Source of the DNA: DASUHT01 sp038230835
GTDB taxonomy: Bacteria > Actinomycetota > Thermoleophilia > Gaiellales > JAICJC01
Length of the DNA: 64,000 nt
NCBI GenBank assembly: GCA_038230835.1
Contig: JBBRMM010000017.1
Coordinates: forward strand, 1 to 64,000
Direction of reading: 5' to 3'
Shown here: piece after piece, positions 7,123-15,984 of the stretch
Numbering within the stretch: position 1 is the stretch's first letter
Layout of the letters: every line of letters starts with the position of its first letter
The notes under the pieces: generated by a model
Seen by the model: only the letters and a program-made list of their open reading frames with translations
Told to the model about the DNA's origin: nothing
Databases searched by the model: none
Made by a program: the position numbers and the translations under genes

Positions 7123-7272
7123 CCGCAAGCACACCAGCCGCCATCGTCGACGGGCTGACGGTCCCATCCCGGCATGAGCGGGAAGGTCGGCTCTCGACCG
7201 GTGATCGTGGGTGCTTCCAGACGCAGCTTCGTCACGTAGCATCTTGAGACCACAAACGGATCGGAGGCGCTG

Positions 7273-7731
7273 GTGCGGATCGAGGGAGACACGAACGCTC
7301 GGACTCAACCGGCGAGCGACCACCACCTGCGCTACCTGAACGCGTATCGCAAGGAGGCCGATGTGGTGGACAGCCGCTACGGCGCCGTTGCCGAGAAGAT
7401 CGCCGCGGCGTCGGTGCGCATGCCGTTCATGGTCGGGTTCGTGGCTCTGTCCGCGTTGTGGATGATCACCGGCCTGTTCGGGAGCGACCCGAAGCCCTGG
7501 GCCGTGTACACGCTGGTGCTGAGCCTGATGGCCATCGTCTTTACCCTGCTCGTCCTGCTGGCGCAGGGTCGCGCTGCCATCCGCGACGCGGTCCACGCCA
7601 ACGCGACGGCCGCACACGTTCAGGAGGAGATGGACACCCTCCGCACGATCCTCGCGAATCAAGACACCGAGCGGGCGGAGATTCTCGCCATCGTTCGCCG
7701 GCTCGAACCCGAGGAAAGCATCACGCCCTGA
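7273..7731 (+). CDS. DUF1003-like membrane protein
   Basis: A 152-residue protein with a hydrophilic N-terminus, two adjacent membrane helices (about residues 53-70 and 78-98, separated by F-G-S-D-P-K-P-W) and a C-terminal helix with coiled-coil character (H-V-Q-E-E-M-D-T-L-R-T-I-L). The two-helix plus R-x-A-x-R-D layout resembles the DUF1003 family of unknown function. The GTG start is well supported by GGAGG (7263-7267) five bases upstream. It stands alone between intergenic stretches of 150 and 210 bases. Confidence 0.6.
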   Translation: MRIEGDTNARTQPASDHHLRYLNAYRKEADVVDSRYGAVAEKIAAASVRMPFMVGFVALSALWMITGLFGSDPKPWAVYTLVLSLMAIVFTLLVLLAQGRAAIRDAVHANATAAHVQEEMDTLRTILANQDTERAEILAIVRRLEPEESITP

Positions 7732-7941
7732 GCGCCGACGAGTTCGCGAACTGCCCTCATAAGTGGTAACATCTGCTGCAAGCGCCCCAATACTTCGGCG
7801 TGGTCAGCTGACTCCAGCCCACTGGTCGGTGTGCAACATCCCGCCAGGGGGAACGGATGAGGGAGCGGCAGACAGTGGTGCCGGCGCAGGCGCCGTCGCG
7901 ACCGCGTTGGGACACACAACAGACTCGAAGGAGCGTTACTC

Positions 7942-8016
7942 GTGCTGATCGAAATCCTTGTGGTCTTGGCCATCGTCGCGGTGGCCCTGTACATCGTGCG
8001 TCACGTGATCGCGTAG
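7942..8016 (+). CDS. 24-aa single-helix membrane peptide
   Basis: GTG 7942 follows AAGGAG (7928-7933) by eight bases, the best Shine-Dalgarno in this region. The peptide is almost wholly hydrophobic (L-I-E-I-L-V-V-L-A-I-V-A-V-A-L-Y-I-V-R-H-V-I-A), enough for one membrane helix with a basic C-terminal edge. No family is recognised. It lies 140 bases before the DUF6458 gene. Confidence 0.5.
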   Translation: MLIEILVVLAIVAVALYIVRHVIA

Positions 8017-8155
8017 TGGTGGCCAAAGACGCGCCGGCAGAGAAGGGGGTGGGCCAGTCGTGTTTGCACGAATTTTCGATCCGTCAGACGGTTACGCGGC
8101 ACCGCCGCATGAGCACACACCGACAAGCACTCGATCAAAGAAGGATGTGACTGAC

Positions 8156-8374
8156 ATGGGGATCGGTATCTCACTGATACTGGGAGCGGCCGGCGCCATC
8201 TTGCGCTTTGCGGTGGAGCCAGGTGCGCACCTCGCGGGGACGTTCGTGAACTGGGACATCGTCGGAGACATTCTGATGGGTGCTGGAATCGTGGGCATCC
8301 TCGCGGGCATTCTCTCGATGGCGGTGGCTGGCCGACGGACGACAACCGTCGTCGCCGCGCCACCAGAGGGCTGA
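8156..8374 (+). CDS. DUF6458 family small membrane protein
   Basis: The 72-residue protein begins M-G-I-G-I-S-L-I-L-G-A-A-G-A-I-L and has a second hydrophobic segment, D-I-L-M-G-A-G-I-V-G-I-L-A-G-I-L. This two-helix pattern, and the M-G-I-G start, are those of the actinobacterial DUF6458 family of unknown function. ATG 8156 is preceded by AAGGA about ten bases upstream. Family assignment is from memory of the pattern, so moderate. Confidence 0.65.
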   Translation: MGIGISLILGAAGAILRFAVEPGAHLAGTFVNWDIVGDILMGAGIVGILAGILSMAVAGRRTTTVVAAPPEG

Positions 8375-8389
8375 ACAACCGGAGGCCCG

Positions 8390-8584
8390 ATGCTTCGCCT
8401 GGTGTTGCGGAAGATCATGTTCAGCAAGGTGGTGGTCGCCGGCTATCTCGTGGTGGGCCTGGTGGCGGCGAACTCGCGCCACTACTTCGCCCACCTGAGC
8501 GGCGCCAAGCCGGTGCTGTCGGCGGCGGCGGCGGTCCTACTCTGGCCGCTGGGCCTGCTGGGAGTCAATCTGCACATCCGATAG
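8390..8584 (+). CDS. 64-aa two-helix membrane protein
   Basis: ATG 8390 follows GGAGG (8381-8385) with four bases between. Hydrophobic stretches at about residues 12-28 and 42-60 suggest two membrane helices with a short polar loop. It starts 15 bases after the DUF6458 stop, so the two are probably one transcript. Its last 48 bases overlap, tail to tail, the 3' end of the arginase-family gene on the other strand. No family is recognised. Confidence 0.6.
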   Translation: MLRLVLRKIMFSKVVVAGYLVVGLVAANSRHYFAHLSGAKPVLSAAAAVLLWPLGLLGVNLHIR

Positions 8585-9412
8585 GCCCGGGAGCACGGCC
8601 GCCAGGCGGTCGACCAACCGGCACCCCAGCCGCTCCCGCCGTGCCTCGTCGTCATCCGAGTGAAACGCCGTGACCTCGACGCCCAGCACCGGCCCGCGGG
8701 CGGCCACCGCCCCCAGCAGCGACCCGAGCTGATCGAGCGACAGCCCGCCTGGGCGGGCATACGGCACCGGGTTCTCGGACGGGTCGAGCACGTCGGGATC
8801 GAGATGCACGTAGACCGGCGCCTCGCCGAGTGCCGCGATGACGCCGTCCTGCGCGTCGGGGCCGGCAGGAACCATCCGCACGGGACTCGACTCGACAGCC
8901 GCCCGGCCGGCGCCGTCGAACTCCTCCAGCAAGCCGCGAACGCCGCACAGCACGACCCGCTCAGGCGGGAACGGTGGGCCGAATCCCGCATCCCACGCCC
9001 CGGTCGCCCCGGCCAGGCTCATGCAGCCGAGAAACCCGATCGTGGACGTCTGCGGGGTGTCGTAGTCGCAGTGCGCATCGAGCCACAGCACGCGTGCCTC
9101 GGGGTGCATGCGGCCGACCACGGGCAGGGTCGCAAGCCCCAGCGAGCAGTCGCTCGCCAGGAGCACGACGGGCTCGGCACCGGCGAGGGCCGTCTCGAGG
9201 ACCGCTGCGGCCGCGGCCAGGGGTTCCCGCGAGGCGGCCAGGTCGTCCTGCCAGCGCGTCCGCCCGAACGGGGCGCGGCGGCCCTCGATCGCCCCGGTTG
9301 GACGCCCAAGCCGCTCGCCGACCATCCGGCTCAGCAGATCGACGCCGCGCAGGTCACGCGGCGTCTCCTCGGAGATCCGGGCGCGCACCGCGACAGCGGC
9401 CAGCCGGGTCAA
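8537..9412 (-). CDS. Arginase/ureohydrolase family protein
   Basis: A 291-residue protein of the arginase-agmatinase fold, Mn-dependent hydrolases of guanidino compounds. Metal-site motifs are W-L-D-A-H-C-D-Y-D-T-P (DAHxD) near residue 130 and V-H-L-D-P-D-V-L-D-P (DxDxxDP) near 215. The first motif, usually G-G-D-H-S, is A-S-D-C-S-L-G here, so the usual His ligand is Cys; some family members have G-G-D-C-S. Substrate is therefore not assignable. The ORF starts at TTG 9412, five bases after the stop of the membrane-protein gene upstream. It is co-directional and likely co-transcribed with that gene. Confidence 0.75.
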   Translation of the reverse strand: MTRLAAVAVRARISEETPRDLRGVDLLSRMVGERLGRPTGAIEGRRAPFGRTRWQDDLAASREPLAAAAAVLETALAGAEPVVLLASDCSLGLATLPVVGRMHPEARVLWLDAHCDYDTPQTSTIGFLGCMSLAGATGAWDAGFGPPFPPERVVLCGVRGLLEEFDGAGRAAVESSPVRMVPAGPDAQDGVIAALGEAPVYVHLDPDVLDPSENPVPYARPGGLSLDQLGSLLGAVAARGPVLGVEVTAFHSDDDEARRERLGCRLVDRLAAVLPGLSDVQIDSQQAQRPE

Positions 9413-9416
9413 CGCC

Positions 9417-9662
9417 TCATGACCGGCGCTCGCGGTTCGATCCCGTCTTGGAGGCCCGGGAGCGGTTGGCGAGAATCGGCCGCAACACGTGGATCGTCCA
9501 GCGCAGCGAGAGCAGGAACGCTCCCGCCACGACGATCACCCCCTGAGCGTCGATCCAGCGGATCGCACCGCGCTCCGCGGCCACCGTGAAAGCGATCGCC
9601 ACGACGCACCACGCGGGCGCGGCGAGCCGCCAGTACCGGTACGCCTCTCGTCGGGTGGACAC
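9417..9662 (-). CDS. 81-aa membrane protein
   Basis: The protein has two hydrophobic helices (about residues 13-30 and 40-58) and a basic C-terminus. No family is recognised. GTG 9662 sits six bases after the CATACT box, which argues for a leaderless start rather than the longer frame overlapping it. The stop lies four bases before the arginase-family start, giving a two-gene operon. Confidence 0.5.
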   Translation of the reverse strand: MSTRREAYRYWRLAAPAWCVVAIAFTVAAERGAIRWIDAQGVIVVAGAFLLSLRWTIHVLRPILANRSRASKTGSNRERRS

Positions 9663-9668
9663 ACCGGG

Positions 9669-9674
9669 AGTATG
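9669..9674 (-). promoter_or_regulatory. -10 box CATACT of a leaderless operon
   Basis: On the minus strand CATACT is followed by six bases and GTG 9662. It would drive the membrane-protein and arginase-family pair. Confidence 0.4.
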
Positions 9675-9696
9675 CCCGCACCGCGCCCGGAGGCGA

Positions 9697-11505
9697 TCAG
9701 AGCGTGACCTGAGGCCACGCCGACGTGCTCTCGGTCGATGTGGTCGCGGTGATCGACACGGTGTAGGTGCCGGTCGGCGCCGTTGCGCCGGTGTCCAGGG
9801 TGCGGCCCCACTTCTTCACCCAATCGCCGGGGGTCATCGAGCCCGACGTCTGCAGGTGCTTGACGATCGCGCCGGAGCCGTTGCGGATCACGATCGTGAC
9901 CGCGCACGCCTTGTTGAGCGAAAAGCTGATCGTGATCGCGGGTGAGACGGGCGAGGTGGTGGCGGAGGCGCCGGCGATGGTCAGCACGAATGCCGACACC
10001 ACGCCCGTCACCGGCGTCGATGCAGACGCGCTGCCCGATGCGTTGACGGCGGTCACCTGCGCACGTACCGTCGAGCCCAGATCGGCAGAGGTCAGCCCGT
10101 ACGTGCTCCCGGTGGCACCGGCGATCGGTATGCAGTTGCCGCCGGCCGAATCACAGCGCTGCCATTGGTAGGCGACCGTAGGCGCCGGCACACCAGACCA
10201 CAGGCCCTGGTCAGCGGTCAGCGTCTGTGTGACCTGGGCAAAACCGGAGGCGGTCGGGGCCACGTCGTCGGCCGGCGCGAGTGCGGACGGCGCCGCCTGG
10301 GCCAGCGCCGCGCGGACGCCCAACCCCATGGCGTTGAACGTGTTGTCGGCGTTCAGCAGCGTGAACGGGTCGCCCTTGCCGATATCCCAGCGCGACCACG
10401 AAAGGCCGTAGCGGCGGAGCAGGTCGAGCATCTGCGACTGGAACGCCGCCGCGCCGGAGTCGGCCGTCTGTACGCCCCATTCGCCGACGAAGAGCGGAAT
10501 GCCGGCGGCCCGGGTGACGTTGATGGCCGACTGCAGGTTGAGCTCCTGGGCATACTCGGTGCCGTGGTAGTCGAGGAAGTTCTGGTTGTGGGTGGCGTCC
10601 CAGGAGGGCACCCAGCCCTCCTGATCGGGGGTGAAACCGGAGCCGTAGATCCCGTTGTAGTAGTCGTGGAGATCGAGCACCATGCGGCTCATGTTGCCGA
10701 ACGGCGAGAAGTCGGCGTGCAGCAGACCGTTGTCCCCGCCGCCGCGCAGCATGAAGAAGACGGCTCGCGCCGGGTCGGCCTGGCGCATGGCGGCGGCGAT
10801 CGGCGCCTCCCATGCGATCACCGCCTGCGTCGCCGCGTGGGCCGAGCCGAGCGTGCCCACCATCGGCTCGTTGAAGAGCTCATACCCGACCACGTTCGGA
10901 TAGGCGGCGTAATGGGCCATCATCATCTGCACGAACGCGGTGTAGTACTGGCTGCCGAGCGGATCCGTCCACCAGTCGGCCATCGCCTGCCCCATGCCGT
11001 TCGCATCCTTGGGGTACGTCCCGGCTCGGGAGACGGAGTAGAACCAGCCCGGAATCCCCTGCGCGCCGGCGATGCCGAAGTACGGGGACCACTTGAACTG
11101 ATGGAAATCCAGCAGCACGTTCACGTTGTGCGCCTGGTACCAGGCCACCTGGACATCGACAGCGTGCAGTGCGGTGGCGGTGTAGGTGTGGACGCCACCG
11201 ACTGGAGCGGTGGTCTCGATCTTGCTCCACGGCACCAGCAGCCGCACCACGTTCGATCCGAGGTTCGCGGCGAACTGGTCGGACATCGTACCGGTGCCCC
11301 CCTGCTGGTCGACGCCGCGCAGGATCACCGTCTGGCCGGCCTGGTTGGCGAAGCCCCCGTTCTGGACGTGGATCCACGGTGCCACCGACGCCGCGCTGCC
11401 GGACTGGACGCCGATCAGCGACACCGCGAGCACGGTGACCATCACCCCGAACGAACGGCGAACCGCGCGGACGTGCGCGCCGCCGCCTGCAAAGCGTGTT
11501 TCCAT
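9697..11505 (-). CDS. Secreted GH5 glycosidase with Ig-like domains
   Basis: A 602-residue exported enzyme. Residues 1-40 form a signal peptide (basic stretch, then V-M-V-T-V-L-A-V-S-L-I-G-V, cleavage after G-S-A-A-S likely). Residues 45-395 match glycoside hydrolase family 5: G-Y-E-L-F-N-E-P supplies the acid/base Glu and P-L-F-V-G-E-W-G-V the nucleophile Glu. An Ig/PKD-like module with a Cys pair (Q-R-C-D-S-A-G-G-N-C) follows, then a FlgD-type beta module (W-G-R-T-L-D-T-G-A-T-A-P-T-G-T-Y). GH5 covers beta-glycan and glycosphingolipid hydrolases; substrate cannot be fixed. ATG 11505 has a GGGGGG ribosome site three bases upstream. Confidence 0.85.
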   Translation of the reverse strand: METRFAGGGAHVRAVRRSFGVMVTVLAVSLIGVQSGSAASVAPWIHVQNGGFANQAGQTVILRGVDQQGGTGTMSDQFAANLGSNVVRLLVPWSKIETTAPVGGVHTYTATALHAVDVQVAWYQAHNVNVLLDFHQFKWSPYFGIAGAQGIPGWFYSVSRAGTYPKDANGMGQAMADWWTDPLGSQYYTAFVQMMMAHYAAYPNVVGYELFNEPMVGTLGSAHAATQAVIAWEAPIAAAMRQADPARAVFFMLRGGGDNGLLHADFSPFGNMSRMVLDLHDYYNGIYGSGFTPDQEGWVPSWDATHNQNFLDYHGTEYAQELNLQSAINVTRAAGIPLFVGEWGVQTADSGAAAFQSQMLDLLRRYGLSWSRWDIGKGDPFTLLNADNTFNAMGLGVRAALAQAAPSALAPADDVAPTASGFAQVTQTLTADQGLWSGVPAPTVAYQWQRCDSAGGNCIPIAGATGSTYGLTSADLGSTVRAQVTAVNASGSASASTPVTGVVSAFVLTIAGASATTSPVSPAITISFSLNKACAVTIVIRNGSGAIVKHLQTSGSMTPGDWVKKWGRTLDTGATAPTGTYTVSITATTSTESTSAWPQVTL

Positions 11506-11728
11506 GACCCCCCGGCCCTCGAAAACGTCAACCAATCACATGGATCGTGCTGATGTTTCATCGGAGTGATCGGGGCAGCGTGCAATCCCCCATCAGGGTC
11601 GAGGCGTGCGGCGTTTTGCGGTAGTGGAGATGACCGCTGCGGCCCACCCGGCTCCCCCATCGTACGGATGCCGTCTCGCGCGGCATGCCACATCATGTGC
11701 GTTGTTCCCCACCGTTCGTGAGGCTCCC

Positions 11729-12196
11729 ATGCGTGGCGCAAGACTGCTCCTGTCAACCACCATCATCCTGATGCTCGTCGCCCAGGCGCCCTCGTGGGCG
11801 GGGATGAAAGCGCCACCTCCGCCCTACCCGTCATGGCTGTCGAAGCCCGGCACCATTCGCGTGAACAAGTGGGGTAGCCTGTTTGCGACGCGAACCGACG
11901 GGACATGGTGCCGATTCGACGTCGTCACCGCCCGCACGCTGCCGTACACCTGCGGCGGACGCAAGGACTTCTCGATCCCGGCGACCTCCAGCTACCGCGT
12001 CTTCGTCGGCCGAGCCACACGCGTCTACGTGACCGCGACCGGAAATGTCGGCTGGCTCGACTCCGCCGAGCCGTGGGTGCGACACGGGCGCTACGTCACG
12101 ATCACCGTGAAAGTACCGCAGTCTCGGCGCAGCGCGCTCGTCGGAGGCGCGTCGGGCGACATCGACGGTATCCACGTCTGGCTTCGTTGGGATTAG
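11729..12196 (+). CDS. Small secreted protein, unknown function
   Basis: A 155-residue protein with a clear signal peptide: R-G-A-R followed by L-L-L-S-T-T-I-I-L-M-L-V-A-Q-A and A-W-A-G-like cleavage (S-W-A-G). The mature part starts Pro-rich (K-A-P-P-P-P-Y-P), has one Cys pair (W-C-R-F and Y-T-C-G-G), and is beta-rich by pattern. ATG 11729 is chosen because it places the signal peptide at the N-terminus. The open frame extends upstream to 11606 but that part is not signal-like. No family is recognised. Confidence 0.6.
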   Translation: MRGARLLLSTTIILMLVAQAPSWAGMKAPPPPYPSWLSKPGTIRVNKWGSLFATRTDGTWCRFDVVTARTLPYTCGGRKDFSIPATSSYRVFVGRATRVYVTATGNVGWLDSAEPWVRHGRYVTITVKVPQSRRSALVGGASGDIDGIHVWLRWD

Positions 12197-12252
12197 TCGT
12201 ACCGTGACGCGCTGCGTTCAGCGATCTGAGAGAGCGAGCCAGGAGCGCGGAG

Positions 12253-13207
12253 CTACGCCGCCAGCGACGGCGCCGCGCCCAGCCGCCCGGCATACCACTC
12301 GGTCAGCTCGTCCCACGCCCGCGACTCGTCGAAGCCCAGCGCCGCGGCGTCCGGCAGATGCGTGTTCACCCGCACCCGCGGCTCGGTGAACTCGAGCTGG
12401 TCGGCCAGGTCGAGCCGGCAGGCCCAGCCGGTGCGGGCTCGTAGCTCGTCGGCGAAGCGGCGGGCGAACGCTCCCTGGCTCTCGCGGTAGCCGCTCGGGC
12501 CCATCCGGGCGTCGCGCCGGTCTGCCGCCACCTGCTCGGCGAACCGCACGTATGCGCGGGCCAGCAGCTCGACGTGGATGTTGTCGCGCACGTACGCCGG
12601 TGTGGCCACGCGCGCGGTCTCGCCGGCTGCCCAGCAGCTCGCGAGATGGTGCGTGAAACGCTGATGCTCGTAGGGGCCGAACGGGTTGGGGATCACGAAC
12701 TTGCCCAGCGCCAGACCGGCCGCCGAGCAGTGGTGCGCGAACGTCTGTCCCGTAAACGCCTTGGACAGGCCGTACGGGTTGAATGCGCACAGCCCGGCGT
12801 CTCCCTGACCCTCGTTCGGCTCGAACACCGAGCCCGTCAGCAACACGGCACAGCAGCCACCCGCAGCCACACCCGCCAGCACCGCCGGCAGCTCGCGTGT
12901 GTTGGCGGCCAGTGCTGCGGCGACATCGAAATCGGCTCGCTGGTAGCCGGCCACCTGGGCCCCGTGGTGACACAGCACATCCCACCGCTCACCCGCTGCC
13001 AGCTGCAGAAACGCCGGATCGCCGAAGCTGACCCCGAACACCCGCCGTACGCGGCCGTCGAGCCAGCCCACCCGCTCGGCCGCCAGCCCCGAGTACTCGG
13101 CCTCGCCGCGGGTGTGGATCGCCGTCACGGCGTGACCGGCGGCGGCCAGCTTGGAGGCAAACCACGCGACCCGTGAACGAGCTGGCGCCGGTGAGCAGGA
13201 TCCTCAT
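12253..13207 (-). pseudogene. Sugar SDR (NAD-dependent epimerase/reductase), frameshifted
   Basis: ATG 13207 overlaps the upstream epimerase stop (ATGA) and opens M-R-I-L-L-T-G-A-S-S-F-T-G, a Rossmann nucleotide-binding start. The reading frame then shifts at about 13165, where one extra base lies between F-T-G-R and W-F-A-S-K-L-A-A-A-G-H-A-V. The rest (F-N-P-Y-G-L-S-K as the YxxxK catalytic motif, N-P-F-G-P-Y-E-H) is open to 12253. Removing one base gives 317 residues. By context it was a nucleotide-sugar 4-keto reductase or epimerase, last in the leftward rfbF operon. Decay or a sequence error are both possible. Confidence 0.75.
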
Positions 13208-14217
13208 GCCGCGCGGGGCAAGTCGAGCATGCCCAGCCGCGGTCGCAGCGTGCGCAGGCGCACGAACTGCGAACCCTCGAACTGCGCCCGGCCGAAGCGG
13301 TGCTCCACCATCTTGCGGTGCAACTCCTCCATCCCCGACTCGAGCGAGTATGCGAGCCGGAAGTCGGGCAGCAGACCGCCCAGCAGGTCGAAGTTCACAC
13401 GGTAGTCGCGCGGATCGGCGCCGACCTCCCCGGTGTAGGCGATCGAGGCTGCCGGCACCAGCCGTTTGACCTGGTCGGCCACGTCGCGCACCTGGTAGTT
13501 CTCCTGGTTGGCACCGATGTTGATGGCGCGCCCGCAGACGGCGTCCCGCGGCGCGTCGAGCATGGCGACGAAGGCACGAGCGATGTCGCGGCAGTGCACC
13601 AGCGGCCGCCACGGCGACCCGTCGCTCATGATCCTGATCTCGCCGACCGCGTGCGCGCATCCGAGCAGGTTGTTCACGACCAGGTCGATGCGCAGCATCG
13701 GCGAGTGCCCGTCGGCGGTCGCGTTGCGCAGGAACACCGGGCAGAAGTCGTCGTCGGCCAGCGGCGCAATCGCGATCTCGGAGTCGATCTTGCTCTTGGC
13801 ATAAGCCGACAGCGGGTTCAGCTCGGCCGACTCGTCCAGGTCGAGCGTCTCGCCCTTGCCGTACACCGAGCAGCTCCCCGAAAACAGGAAGCGCGGCACG
13901 CCGGCCTGCTTGGCCAGTCGAGCCAGGCGCACCGATGCGTCCCTGTTGACCGACAGCGTGATCCCGGGGTCGACGTCACCCATCGGGTCGTTGGAGATCG
14001 CCGCCAGGTGGCAGACCGCGTCCAGGCCCTCGAGGTCGCCCAGCCCGAGCTCGCGCACGTCACGGAGCCACTCCACGTCGGGGCGCATGAACGGCTCCCA
14101 TTCGCAGCCGCCATACAGGTCGAGGTCGCAGCCGACGACGCGGTGCCCAGCGTCCTTCAGCAACTCCACGAGGTGCACCCCGATGTACCCGGTGTGGCCG
14201 GTGACGAGGACGTTCAT
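13204..14217 (-). CDS. NAD-dependent nucleotide-sugar epimerase/dehydratase
   Basis: An intact 337-residue extended SDR. The cofactor motif G-H-T-G-Y-I-G lies at residues 7-13, followed by C-D-L-D as acidic end of the second strand; the catalytic Ser region is F-S-G-S-C-S-V-Y-G and the YxxxK motif is Y-A-K-S-K. A substrate-binding R-D-I-A-R-A-F segment is also present. It acts on an NDP-hexose, most likely the CDP-sugar supplied by the neighbouring cytidylyltransferase (inference). It is not a typical CDP-glucose 4,6-dehydratase (RfbG), which starts GHTGFKGSW. ATG 14217 and the TGA 13204 overlap both neighbours by four bases. Confidence 0.85.
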   Translation of the reverse strand: MNVLVTGHTGYIGVHLVELLKDAGHRVVGCDLDLYGGCEWEPFMRPDVEWLRDVRELGLGDLEGLDAVCHLAAISNDPMGDVDPGITLSVNRDASVRLARLAKQAGVPRFLFSGSCSVYGKGETLDLDESAELNPLSAYAKSKIDSEIAIAPLADDDFCPVFLRNATADGHSPMLRIDLVVNNLLGCAHAVGEIRIMSDGSPWRPLVHCRDIARAFVAMLDAPRDAVCGRAINIGANQENYQVRDVADQVKRLVPAASIAYTGEVGADPRDYRVNFDLLGGLLPDFRLAYSLESGMEELHRKMVEHRFGRAQFEGSQFVRLRTLRPRLGMLDLPRAA

Positions 14218-15515
14218 GCGGACTCCTTGATCGGTGAGGGCTCGGTCGACCCGAGGTCGAACCGAGCGCCGGCCTGGTCGGCGATATGCGCGGCGATGGC
14301 GAGCGCCGACGTGGCGGCGGGTGAGGGTGCGTTGCGTACGTGCAGTGCGTGCTCGGTGTGGGAGAAGACGAAGTCGTCGCAGAGGCTGCCGTCACGCCGC
14401 ACGGCCTGCGCACGGACGCCCGCGGGCCCGGTGACCACGTCGTCGAGCCGCAGCTCTGGCACGTAGCGGGCGGCGTCGCGCACGAACGCGGCGCGGCTGG
14501 TGGCCAGGTGCAACTCGCGCAGCCCGGTGCGCCACCACCGCCGAGCCATCCGATGGGTGCCGGCCCAGCCCAGCGTCGACCGCATGTCCACACCGCGCAG
14601 GGTGGTCAGGCGGTAGGCGTCGCGGGACGGCGCAAGCAGGGCAGACGGGCCGACCAGGACGTCGCCGGAGATGTGGCGGGTGAGGTGCACGCCGAGGAAC
14701 GGCAGGCTGGGGTCAGGCACCGGGTAGATCAGCGAGCGCACGAGGTGCCGGCGGTCGTCGCGCAGCTTGAGGTAGGCGCCACGGAAAGGCACGATGCGCG
14801 GATCGGGGTCGCCGCCGGCGGCAACCGCCAGCCGGTCGGACCACGCCCCGGCGCAGAAGACCGCACTTCCGGCGTCGGTCGAGCCGTGGCTGTGGGCGAT
14901 CTCCAGCCTGCGGCCGCGGACGCTGGTGGCCTCCACGCGGCAGCCGGTGACGACGACGCCGCCGGCCGCCCGGACGTCGTCGCGCAGCGCGAGTGCGACC
15001 GCCGAGAAGTCGACGATCGCGGTGCGCGGCGAGTGCAGCGCCGCCACGCCGGTCGCGTGCGGCTCGATCTCGCGCAGTTCGCCAGCCGACAGCCTCCGGA
15101 TCCCCGGCACCCCGTTGGTGCGCGAGCGCCGCTCGAGCTCGTCCAGACGCACGGCCTCGGCGGGAGAGGTAGCGACGATCACTTTGCCGCAGTGCTCCAG
15201 AGCGATCGATCGCGACTCGCAGTAGCGCTCCATGGCGACCGCGCCCTCCACGCACAGCCTCGCCTTCAGCGATCCCGGCGCGTAGTACACCCCGCGGTGC
15301 AGCACGCCGGAGTTGTGCCCGGTCTGGTGCGCACCCACCCGCGGCTCCTTGTCGAACACACACACGTCCAGGCGCGGATGGCGACGGAGCAACTCGCGGG
15401 CCACGGCCAGGCCGAGGATGCCCGCGCCGACGACCGCCAGATCGCAGCGGGCGGGGGCGCGCCAATTGGCCGTCTTGATGAGTGTCATTTGGGTTCTGTT
15501 ACGGGTTTGCGACAT
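14214..15515 (-). CDS. lhgO: FAD-dependent L-2-hydroxyglutarate oxidase-like protein
   Basis: A 433-residue DAO-fold flavoprotein. The FAD-binding motif is V-V-G-A-G-I-L-G-L-A-V-A-R-E near residue 28, followed by V-F-D-K-E as the acidic strand end. The conserved H-Q-T-G-H-N-S-G-V-L-H-R-G-V-Y-Y of the L-2-hydroxyglutarate oxidase family (LhgO/YgaF) comes next. LhgO oxidises L-2-hydroxyglutarate to 2-oxoglutarate at the membrane. Its place in a glycan operon, with a four-base overlap to the epimerase, suggests the substrate could be a sugar-derived hydroxy acid, but this is inference. ATG 15515 starts the longest frame; ATG 15488 is an alternative. A TAGGCT box at 15520-15525 is only four bases from ATG 15515. 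Confidence 0.75.
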   Translation of the reverse strand: MSQTRNRTQMTLIKTANWRAPARCDLAVVGAGILGLAVARELLRRHPRLDVCVFDKEPRVGAHQTGHNSGVLHRGVYYAPGSLKARLCVEGAVAMERYCESRSIALEHCGKVIVATSPAEAVRLDELERRSRTNGVPGIRRLSAGELREIEPHATGVAALHSPRTAIVDFSAVALALRDDVRAAGGVVVTGCRVEATSVRGRRLEIAHSHGSTDAGSAVFCAGAWSDRLAVAAGGDPDPRIVPFRGAYLKLRDDRRHLVRSLIYPVPDPSLPFLGVHLTRHISGDVLVGPSALLAPSRDAYRLTTLRGVDMRSTLGWAGTHRMARRWWRTGLRELHLATSRAAFVRDAARYVPELRLDDVVTGPAGVRAQAVRRDGSLCDDFVFSHTEHALHVRNAPSPAATSALAIAAHIADQAGARFDLGSTEPSPIKESA

Positions 15516-15535
15516 CTACAGCCTACGCCTCGGCG

Positions 15536-15984
15536 CTACCCGTGCCGCAGCGACCAGTCGTACGGGATCCGGTCGGAGAATGGGTCGAGGCGGTCGATCT
15601 CGTCGGGGCGGTGCGGGTGGCTGGCGCAGTTGGCGACCAGCGACGCGGCGGCACCGAGCCCCTTGACGCCGTTCCAGACCATCGGCGGGATCCGCACCAG
15701 CACGTAGTTGCCGGCGCCCACGAACAGCTCCACCAGCTCGCCGCGGGTGGGCGAGCCCTCGCGCTCGTCGAACAGCACCAGCTTCACCTGGCCGTGCGGG
15801 ACCGCGTAGTTGAGCGTCATGTCGGAGTGGATGTGCCAGCCCTTGACGCCCCGGGGTTGACGGTCGAGAAGTAGATCTCGCCGAAGCCCTGGAAGTGCTC
15901 TGCATCGGCCCGCAGCATGTGCATGACGCTGCCGCGCTCGTCGATGATCTGGCGCAGAGGGAAGATCTGGACCCCGTCGATCAC
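15536..15984 (-). pseudogene. RmlC-like sugar 3,5-epimerase, frameshifted
   Basis: GTG 15984 (GTGA overlap with the rfbF stop) reads I-D-G-V-Q-I-F-P-L-R-Q-I-I-D-E-R-G, then F-G-E-I-Y-F-S-T-V-N-P-G. At about 15849-15856, in a run of four C and four G, one base is missing. The continuation V-K-G-W-H-I-H-S-D-M-T-L-N-Y is in another frame, open to 15536. Restored, it is 149 residues of the cupin-fold dTDP-4-dehydrorhamnose 3,5-epimerase family, here presumably acting on a CDP-linked sugar. The run of Gs is a plausible slippage or sequencing-error site. Confidence 0.75.

Noticed and set aside
10165..11553. A 462-codon plus-strand frame opposite the GH5 gene
   Set aside because: Shadow of the GH5 coding strand; no ribosome site, no domain.
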